Notes under the pieces: model-generated | Database searches by the model: none | Seen by the model: only the letters and a program-made list of their open reading frames with translations | Told to the model about the DNA's origin: nothing | Position numbers and translations under genes: made by a program | Assembly: GCA_022827265.1 (NCBI GenBank) | Contig: JAJDTF010000040.1 | Span: forward strand, 1 to 35,543 | Length of the DNA stretch: 35,543 nt | DNA from: Acidimicrobiia bacterium | Lineage (GTDB): Bacteria; Actinomycetota; Acidimicrobiia; Acidimicrobiales; Poriferisodalaceae | Direction of reading: 5' to 3' | Part shown: piece by piece, positions 30,393 to 35,543 of the stretch | Layout: the number at the start of each line of letters is the position of its first letter | How positions within the stretch are numbered: the stretch's first letter is position 1

Positions 30393-30980
30393 ATGAGCAC
30401 CCCAGCATCGCAGCAACTGCTGGAGATCTTGCGCACCAAGGGCCTCACCGAGCTGCCCGAACCGGTGCAGCTCGCCTCGGGCAGCTACTCGCGCTACTTC
30501 ATCGACGGCAAGGTGGCGCTCGGCGCCGGCGACGATCTCCGCCTTGCCGCCGTGGCCATCACCGAACGGGTGGCGGCGGCCGGCATCCATTTCGACACGG
30601 TCGGCGGGCTCACGCTCGGCGCCGACGCACTCGCTGCAGCCATTGCGGTGGTGAGCGGCTCGAGCTGGTTCATCGTGCGCAAGGAAGCGAAGGGGCGCGG
30701 CACCAACCGCCTGGTGGAGGGCACACGCATCGGCGAGGGCAACCGGGTGCTGCTGCTCGACGACGTGGTGACCACCGGCGGGTCGATCCTGCGGGCGTAT
30801 GAGAACGTGCGCGACACCGGCGCACAGGTGGTGGCTGCGGTCACGCTGGCCGACCGGGGCCACGACGCCCAGCGCTCATTCGACGAGCTCGGCGTGCCGT
30901 ACTTCCCGATGGCCACCTACCACGACATGGGCATCCCGGCCATCGGCACCGAGACAGCCACTGCCACCGCCGCCGACTGA
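30393..30980 (+). CDS. pyrE: Orotate phosphoribosyltransferase
   Basis: PyrE makes orotidine monophosphate from orotate and PRPP in pyrimidine synthesis. From ATG 30393 the protein is 195 residues. Motifs are SGSYSRYFIDGKVAL (substrate loop region), VGGLTLGADALAAAIAV, the lysine-bearing flexible loop VRKEAKGRGTNRLVEG, and the PRPP site VLLLDDVVTTGGSILRAYEN. Its length is normal. It is a housekeeping gene standing alone between accessory genes, which makes it a useful anchor for comparing strains. Confidence 0.95.
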   Translation: MSTPASQQLLEILRTKGLTELPEPVQLASGSYSRYFIDGKVALGAGDDLRLAAVAITERVAAAGIHFDTVGGLTLGADALAAAIAVVSGSSWFIVRKEAKGRGTNRLVEGTRIGEGNRVLLLDDVVTTGGSILRAYENVRDTGAQVVAAVTLADRGHDAQRSFDELGVPYFPMATYHDMGIPAIGTETATATAAD

Positions 30981-31039
30981 GCGTCCGTCACTCCCAGGGG
31001 TTGAGCACGTTCGCTCCGGTGGGCTCGCGGAGCGCCGCG

Positions 31040-31500
31040 ATCGCTCATCGGGCATGGTGCTGCGCCGATGGCAAGAGCACATGGGCGCGTCGCGCCCTGC
31101 CCGACGCGCTGCGCTTGGACCTGCTTGACGAGGCGCTGTTCACCGACCTGCTGGGGGACCCGTCGCTGTTCGGCCACCTGCTGGCGGTCAGACTGCCGGC
31201 GTTCGAGGCCAAGCTGCGCGTGCGCGAGCGGCGACGCCCGAAGCTGTACTGGGCCGACCCGGGGCTGGTGCGCGCCGTCAAGCGCCAGCTCGGGCCCGTC
31301 GCTGCCGAAGAGCGCGGCGCGCTTGTCGAAGGCTGGGTGCTGGGCCTGCTGCGAGCGCTACAACACCTCCATGCTCAAAGGGCTGCGCGCCCTAGCGGAT
31401 CTGCCGGGCCTGCGGCGCCGCGTGCTGGCATACCGCGGCCAGCGATCCTTCCGCACCGAAGACGGCATCGACGTGTGGACCATGCCCCAACTCCACCACG
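31040..31500 (+). pseudogene. Decayed AAA ATPase of the DUF4143 type
   Basis: Fragments of one gene survive. A Walker-A-like GKSTWARRALPDALRLDLLD (from 31070) and DPSLFGHLL are N-terminal ATPase parts. They run straight into LPAFEAKLRVRERRRPKLYW, then ADPGLVRA, the start of the DUF4143 domain, so well over a hundred residues between them are missing. Near 31355-31363 the frame changes: GWVLGLLRA continues in another frame as ERYNTSMLKG, then RRVLAYRGQRSFRTEDGIDV. There is no proper N-terminus before the P-loop. One deletion and one frameshift make a working product very unlikely. Confidence 0.7.
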
Positions 31501-31611
31501 CCCACCGGCGCCGAGTGCGCCGGCGCTGTGCAGTTCGAGCCCGCAGCAGCCGCGTCCGACGGCGGCCCCGCCGCTCGGCCTTCCCTTGGCACTCGGTGGC
31601 TGTCATGATCG

Positions 31612-32585
31612 ACCCCGGTCCATTCTCTGCGGGTGTCCTTCTCTACGCCCCCAGCAAGGCCCGAAGCCACCAGCGTGTCGCGCAGAACTCTGACTGTGGC
31701 AATCAATAAAACAATGTGAAATTCGTTTTGAGGCAGTGTTGAGGCGACCTACGGTGCGCCGCGGATCGCGACCGAAGGAAGCTCGCCGTGTCTGAAGAAG
31801 ATCGCTCTCGCCTCTACGCTTGGTTCCGTGAGCAGCTCGACGAGCGCCGCGCGGAGTACATGATGTCGTGCCTCGCGCCTGCGCCGCTGTCGGACCTGGT
31901 GACCAAGGAGCATCTCGAGAGGGTGCTGTCGGCGGCGTTCTCGGAGTTCGCGCTGAATCTGTCCGACCAGCGCGACGCCGACCGCAAGGAAGTCGCCGAC
32001 CAGCGCGAGGCCGACCGCAAGCAATTCGCCGACGAGCGCGAGGCTGACCGTCAGGAGGCCCGCAAGCGTCACAGGTGGCTGGTGGGGATCGCTGTTGTGT
32101 TGGCATTGGAGATCGTGGCGGCAGAGGCGGGCTGGTTGCAGCCGCTCACCGACCTGCTCGCAGCGGCGTTCTGATCGCCTGAGCGCTCCGCAGCTCTCAC
32201 TCTTGGCGGTCAGCCGATTGGCGCATGGCCGCCGCTGCTGCCCACCCCGGTCCAGTTCTTTGGGGCGTCCTTCTCTACGCCCCGCCACCGAATCCGGATC
32301 CAATGAGAGCGCAGGTGGTCCACGCGTTCCCCATCGGCCCCGGCTGCCAAAACCGAGCGGCAGTCCAGTGAACCATTGAAAACTACTGAAATACATTTCG
32401 GCTCCGGCGTGATGCCGCCTACGGTGCACCGCAGATCGCCACCGAGGGAAGCTCGCCGTGTCTGAAGAAGATCGTTCTCGCCTCTACGCTTGGTTCCGTG
32501 AGCAGCTCGACGAGCGCCGCGCGGAGTACATGATGTCGTGCCTCGCGCCTGCGCCGCTGTCGGACCTGGTGACCAAGGAATTCCT
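31612..32585 (+). repeat. Direct duplication carrying two small-protein gene starts
   Basis: Sequence from about 31612 to 31912 recurs at about 32247-32582. Shared blocks are CCCCGGTCCA, TCCTTCTCTACGCCCC (31636 and 32268), and a nearly identical stretch from about 31748 (32418) through the first 41 codons of the two genes. The offset changes from 632 to 670 bases between blocks, so a 38-base indel separates the copies. Similarity stops abruptly after codon 41. Confidence 0.75.
31788..32174 (+). CDS. Small coiled-coil membrane protein, family copy 1
   Basis: The 128-residue protein starts with GTG behind GGAAGC. Residues 1-41 form the family N-terminal module (RSRLYAWFREQLDERRAEYM, then LAPAPLSDLVTKE). 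A coil follows with three 11-residue repeats, DQRDADRKEVA, DQREADRKQFA and DEREADRQEAR, a hendecad pattern. The end is KRHRWLVGIAVVLALEIVA, a C-terminal membrane segment. The N-terminus resembles small actinobacterial proteins with a P-P-x-x-W/S-x-D-L-A-T-K motif followed by coiled coils. Function is unknown; a membrane-tethered oligomer is suggested by shape only. Confidence 0.7.
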   Translation: MSEEDRSRLYAWFREQLDERRAEYMMSCLAPAPLSDLVTKEHLERVLSAAFSEFALNLSDQRDADRKEVADQREADRKQFADEREADRQEARKRHRWLVGIAVVLALEIVAAEAGWLQPLTDLLAAAF

Positions 32586-32805
32586 GACCGGCGAGCTCTC
32601 ACGGTTCGCCACCAAGGAAGATCTCGCCGCCGTCGACGAGAAGGTCGCCCGCCTCGACGAGAAGGTCGATGCCCTGGTGGCCCAGCGCGCCGAGGACCGC
32701 GCAGACGACCGCGCCACGAGCCGCGTCCGTCACTATTGGCTTGCCGGCATCGGCCTGTCGGCCCTGGTGTCGATCTGGCTCGACGCCGCCGGCGTGATCG
32801 GCTGA
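32458..32805 (+). CDS. Small coiled-coil membrane protein, family copy 2
   Basis: The 115-residue protein is identical to copy 1 over residues 1-41 and nearly identical in DNA there and upstream, then differs completely. Its coil is heptad-based (FATKEDLAAVDEKVARLDEK then VDALVAQRAEDRADDR). It ends RVRHYWLAGIGLSALVSIWL, again a membrane segment preceded by R-H-x-W-L-A/V-G. The sharp change from identity to divergence points to recent duplication or gene conversion of the N-terminal module with a different coil. It starts with GTG, like copy 1. Confidence 0.7.
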   Translation: MSEEDRSRLYAWFREQLDERRAEYMMSCLAPAPLSDLVTKEFLTGELSRFATKEDLAAVDEKVARLDEKVDALVAQRAEDRADDRATSRVRHYWLAGIGLSALVSIWLDAAGVIG

Positions 32806-32876
32806 GCGCTCAGACGCTCTCTCTTGGTGGTCACCTGCCAAAGCAGCGATGACCGCAAGCCTGCATTCAGGGTGTT

Positions 32877-34418
32877 TCAGATATCGAGGCGCAAGCGGTG
32901 TCGGTCATCCTCGTTGAGGAAGCCCAGGTTGCCCAGATGCTCTAGCAGGGCAAGCTTGCTCACATCGAGTCGGGAAGCCACTGACGCGAGACCCTCAGGT
33001 GTGTCGACTGCGCTCGGGGCCCACGCGATAGCGGAGCTCAATCGATCCGACGGCATCAGCAACCATGCTGCAAACGCATTGGCGCGCCTCTCGATCGCAA
33101 TCGGCGCCCACGGGCCGCTGGCAACTGCCAAGCTCGTCCCGATCGAACGGTCGTAGAGCAAGTGGCAGAGCTCGTGGGCGAGTGTGAATCGGCGTGCCTG
33201 CGGCGAACGCGCTGTCCGGTGGTTCTCGTTCAGCACGATCTGGGGGGCATGATTGGCACTGGCAAAGGAAACGGCTCGCAGTTCTGAGTCGTCCAAGGCA
33301 ACCGTGCGCACTCGCACCCGCCAGTCCGCCAGCCATGCGTCCAAGTTCGCGCTCGAGGCCGCGAGATCATCGCCCACTTCCTCCAACAGTTCCTCGGCGA
33401 GGTCGTATCCCTGCTGCCAAGGCAGTTGAGTGACATCGATCGGCTCGTCGAAAGCCAGACCGGCCAGCCCGTCGTCGGGTGCTTCTTCGTAGGACTCCAG
33501 CAGCAGGGCCGCCAACGTCGCAGCGTCGTCCTGCGTGATCGTGGGGCTGGCCGAGCCGAACAGCAGCGGTGCGAGACATCCATCAAGCACAATCCCATCC
33601 GAGCGGCGTCCGCCGAACACCGCCTCGACAGCCTGCGGCGATCCCAGCTTGCTGACCCGGTGTCGCAGACTGCGCCAGCGACTGAGAAATTCCTCCCGCG
33701 TGTCGCCGAGCCCGGCGAGCCAGGCAGCGCGCTCTTCGGATCGCTGGGGTTGCTCCAACGCCCGGACCGACTCGACCAGCGAAGCGCACCGCTGCGAGTC
33801 GGGAACCTGAGCGTGAAGCCACGCTGAAGCGCTCGTCAGCATCTCGTGCAGCGCCCTGGCAACAACGGTCAGATCGTCGCGCACTGCCCCGCCAGTCGCC
33901 AAGAAGCTGACGTCGTCGGCACCGGCGAGGTGATTGGATTTCCAGGAGACCTCCGCCTTGTCTCTGAATCGTCGAATGTGGACGTCGGGGAAGATCCCGC
34001 CGTCGCGCGCGGTTCGCAGAGCGTGCCGCTGCTGCCAGTCGAAGCACGCATCTGCGATGGCAAGCGCATTCGGGGAGCCAGTCGAACTGAGGCTCAGAGC
34101 CGCGGCGATACTGCCGATCTCCGCAGCGTTTGAGGCGGGGCGCACCGCCGAGGGGTGCCGTTCTTCGTGCAGCAGCGGGTCCCAATTCTCGGTCAGCCAT
34201 TCGAGCAGAGGAAGCAGGTACCAGTGGCAGTACTGCAGCGTCTCGCCCTCGTCCACATGGGCGCACAAGTTCACGTTGTGCGCCCAGATCTGGAACGCGC
34301 CCCAGCTCGCCGCCATCTCGGGCGAAGCTGCAGCGCCTTCGTCTGGATCATGGTGAAACGCCATCTTCACCGCGAACGACGAAGGCTCGCCGAACAGCCG
34401 CTCCCAGCGGACACTCAC
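32877..34418 (-). CDS. ImmA/IrrE-type zinc metallopeptidase with large N-terminal region
   Basis: The C-terminal part carries the ImmA/IrrE signature RRFTLAHELCHLLYD with the zinc motif H415-E-L-C-H419, followed by ERRANAFAAWLLMPSDRL, where the conserved ERxAN glutamate completes the site. ImmA/IrrE enzymes cleave repressors of mobile elements or of stress genes. The 513 residues from GTG 34418 include about 370 N-terminal residues of no recognised family, partly helical (VVARALHEMLTSASAWLHAQ). The GTG overlaps the stop codon of the small upstream gene (GTGA), which sets the start. A winged-helix-like end (LASVASRLDVSKLALLEHLG) closes the protein. Confidence 0.88.
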   Translation of the reverse strand: MSVRWERLFGEPSSFAVKMAFHHDPDEGAAASPEMAASWGAFQIWAHNVNLCAHVDEGETLQYCHWYLLPLLEWLTENWDPLLHEERHPSAVRPASNAAEIGSIAAALSLSSTGSPNALAIADACFDWQQRHALRTARDGGIFPDVHIRRFRDKAEVSWKSNHLAGADDVSFLATGGAVRDDLTVVARALHEMLTSASAWLHAQVPDSQRCASLVESVRALEQPQRSEERAAWLAGLGDTREEFLSRWRSLRHRVSKLGSPQAVEAVFGGRRSDGIVLDGCLAPLLFGSASPTITQDDAATLAALLLESYEEAPDDGLAGLAFDEPIDVTQLPWQQGYDLAEELLEEVGDDLAASSANLDAWLADWRVRVRTVALDDSELRAVSFASANHAPQIVLNENHRTARSPQARRFTLAHELCHLLYDRSIGTSLAVASGPWAPIAIERRANAFAAWLLMPSDRLSSAIAWAPSAVDTPEGLASVASRLDVSKLALLEHLGNLGFLNEDDRHRLRLDI

Positions 34419-34564
34419 CGCCTGCGTCTCTTCCCTTGGTGCACCGTGCGGCGCGATACCGCGCCTGCGGCGATCCAGCCGTTCACGATCGCCGGGGGGA
34501 CTTCGCCCCAGTTGACGGGGTAGCCATGCCAGAGGTCGCCCTCGAGATCGTGGCACTGTGCCAT
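34415..34564 (-). CDS. 49-aa protein translationally coupled to the ImmA/IrrE gene
   Basis: This short frame reads MAQCHDLEGDLWHGYPVNWG then EVPPAIVNGWIAAGAVSRRT and a basic end HQGKRRRR. Its TGA overlaps the GTG of the peptidase gene, so the two are probably one operon. The WHGYPVNWGEVP segment followed by a short helix and basic tail looks like a small nucleic-acid-binding or partner protein, but I recognise no family. Its ATG overlaps, on the opposite strand, the ATG of family copy 3 (34563), so the two genes are exactly head to head. Confidence 0.6.
   Translation of the reverse strand: MAQCHDLEGDLWHGYPVNWGEVPPAIVNGWIAAGAVSRRTVHQGKRRRR
34551..34563. promoter_or_regulatory. Palindrome over the divergent start codons
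   Basis: TGGCAC-T-GTGCCA is a perfect 6-base inverted repeat around one base. It covers the first bases of both divergent genes: the 49-aa gene starts at 34564 and family copy 3 at 34563. A protein bound here could repress both. Neither gene has a clear ribosome-binding site, so leaderless messages or a different start for one gene are alternatives. Confidence 0.45.
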
Positions 34565-34844
34565 GTCTGAAGCACTGCGCTCACGTCTCTACGATTGGTT
34601 CTGTGAGCACATCGACGAGCCCACTGCCGAGTACGCCATGTCGTGCTTGAGCCCGGTGCCCGTGTCCGAGCTCGCCACCAAGGACGACATCGAGCGTCTC
34701 GATACGGCCATCGAGCGTCTCGATGCGAAATTCGAGGCCGACCGCAAGGAAGCGCGGCACCAGTTTCACTGGCTGGTTGGTCTTGGGGCGACGGGCTTCG
34801 GGGTGCTGCTGGCTGCCAGGTTCGCTCTCGCTGCCATCAGCTGA
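34563..34844 (+). CDS. Small coiled-coil membrane protein, family copy 3 (diverged)
   Basis: The 93-residue protein has a diverged family module, RSRLYDWFCEHIDEPTAEYA then SCLSPVPVSELATKDDIERL, about half identical to copies 1 and 2. It has a short heptad coil (LDTAIERLDAKFEADRKEAR) and the end FHWLVGLGATGFGVLLAARF, a membrane segment. The coil-to-membrane junction (EADRKEAR-x3-HWLVG) matches copy 1 best. It is head to head with the ImmA/IrrE pair and followed at once by a remnant of another copy. Confidence 0.65.
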   Translation: MSEALRSRLYDWFCEHIDEPTAEYAMSCLSPVPVSELATKDDIERLDTAIERLDAKFEADRKEARHQFHWLVGLGATGFGVLLAARFALAAIS

Positions 34845-34904
34845 CCGCTCTCGTCTCTACGCTTGGTTCCGTGAGCAGCTCGACGTTGCCGGCGTGATCG
34901 GCTG
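34845..34904 (+). pseudogene. Deletion remnant of a family gene (copy 2 type)
   Basis: The bases encode RSRLYAWFREQLD joined directly to VAGVIG and a stop codon, that is, the start module of copies 1 and 2 fused in frame to the last residues of copy 2. The join falls at GCTCGACG, an 8-base sequence present at both places in copy 2 (in the QLD codons and in the WLDAAGVIG codons). A deletion between these short direct repeats explains the remnant. Confidence 0.7.
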
Positions 34905-35021
34905 AGCGCGAGCGGATCAACTCTGCAACCGATTGGCTCGGCGACGCGCGCTCCAACTGCCGGTTGTGCCGCTCGCGTGCGTCTGATACGGTCTACAGCG
35001 ATCCGAGGCATTCGCCGAGGG

Positions 35022-35052
35022 GGTGTTCGACGCAAGTGACGTCGTAAACACC
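35022..35052. repeat. Hairpin, 11-bp stem with TA bulge
   Basis: GGTGTT-CGACG (35022-35032) pairs with CGTCG-TA-AACACC (35040-35052), leaving the loop CAAGTGA. No T-run follows, so an intrinsic terminator of the usual kind is unlikely. Confidence 0.5.
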
Positions 35053-35182
35053 AGTCATGGGCTCGCAGAGGAGGATTGGGCAGCTGCTCGTTTGAGCGAG
35101 GCGAGACGGAACGTCTATTTGAGCAGTTGACTTGTGCCTTCGAATTCTGCCCCCAATGGCTGAGACCTTGCAAACAAATTAT

Positions 35183-35222
35183 CGAACGAACACCTCGCCT
35201 CCGGCGGGGTATTCGTCGTTCG
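35183..35222. repeat. Strong hairpin with three-base loop
   Basis: ACCTCGCC (35192-35199) pairs with GGCGGGGT (35203-35210), with one G-T pair and the loop TCC. The stem extends through one C-A mismatch to ACGAA/TTCGT and, past a bulge, CGA/TCG. It could be a terminator for rightward transcription from the accessory genes or part of a mobile element. Confidence 0.55.
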
Positions 35223-35457
35223 GAATCGATGTCTAACACGCGGCTGCCCGTGCTGCACCATAAGAGCATGCGCCAATAGGCGCTGACCTGCGGAAACGCT
35301 GTAGGCGTTGGAATGCGCGCCGGTCCTCTGACCTGCGGGTTTGCAACCTGCATCGGCACCAATCACGAAATGCACTGAAATCTGCTTTACCTATCCGCGC
35401 GGCCTCTAAGCCCGGATTCACCGGTTTGTTTGGGGTGTGGGGGTTGTCGCGTCCACC

Positions 35458-35530
35458 AGAAAGGCCTCCTGACGTGGCATTTTGCCGTTGAGGATTGTTC
35501 GGCGTGATGCCAGGCCGGGAGGCACTTTCT
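35458..35530. repeat. Imperfect inverted repeat at the window edge
   Basis: AGAAAGGCCTCCTGACGTGGCA (35458-35479, 22 bases, two joined blocks AGAAAGGCCTCC and TGACGTGGCA) is an imperfect reverse complement of 35508-35530, matching at roughly 17 positions with one inserted base. The arms resemble insertion-sequence ends, but no transposase is visible before the window stops. Confidence 0.35.
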
Positions 35531-35543
35531 GTGAGGACGATAA

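Larger units (their letters stand above)
34905..35543. other. 639-base stretch without a recognisable gene
   Basis: No frame here has protein-like composition, and the base composition is more AT-rich than elsewhere in the window. It holds three hairpin-forming elements listed separately, a short AGACG/CGTCT hairpin near 35105, and no tRNA, CRISPR or known RNA signature I can identify. It continues past the window edge. Confidence 0.6.

Noticed and set aside
35022..35052. Hairpin as an integron attC site
   Set aside because: It is too short, without the R and L core motifs, and there is no integrase or cassette array in view.

Overview
The window is high-GC DNA packed with genes and fits an actinobacterium. 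Two WhiB-type four-cysteine regulators, a SenX3/RegX3-like pair behind a complete pst operon, and many GTG starts and 1-4 base gene overlaps point that way. The gene set (Tad pilus genes, MreB, a DddP-like M24 protein) suggests class Acidimicrobiia, possibly marine. That placement is inference, not a computed result.

Left part (1-9.7 kb): the 3' end of a type II glutamine synthetase, glutamine-dependent NAD synthetase (minus strand), and a divergent sigma-70 factor, with a large inverted repeat between the last two. Next come a selenocysteine tRNA (UCA anticodon, minus strand) and a compact Tad/Flp pilus locus: CpaE-like ATPase, TadA, TadB, TadC, Flp pilin, TadE. Two WhiB genes flank tatA.

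Middle part (9.8-17.2 kb): a phosphate regulon in one direction, pstS-pstC-pstA-pstB-phoU-sensor kinase-response regulator. GTTCAC-type units on an 11-nt grid precede pstS, as expected of a PhoP/RegX3 operator. A 101-nt rod-like hairpin and a second structured element lie between pstS and pstC. The second element has a partner copy near 4.05 kb with a changed but still paired stem.

17.2-28.4 kb: an MFS transporter, a DUF2342-type protein without HExxH, an atypical SDR protein, moaE, a one-TM protein, an MreB homologue that appears to start at CTG, a solute-binding lipoprotein, a HEAT-repeat protein, a small decapeptide-repeat membrane protein, a membrane-anchored PDZ-Lon protease, and a DddP-like M24 protein.

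Right part (27-35.5 kb): an accessory region. It holds two VapBC-type toxin-antitoxin pairs, a probable antitoxin fragment, a decayed AAA/DUF4143 ATPase, and a family of small proteins with a shared N-terminus, a variable coiled coil and one membrane segment. Three copies are intact and at least two are remnants. Divergent from the third copy is a 49-codon gene coupled to an ImmA/IrrE metallopeptidase gene; the divergent start codons overlap inside a palindrome. pyrE sits as a housekeeping gene within this region. The last ~640 bases have no recognisable gene but several hairpins. The modular small-protein family together with the ImmA/IrrE pair is the best candidate for an undescribed system.
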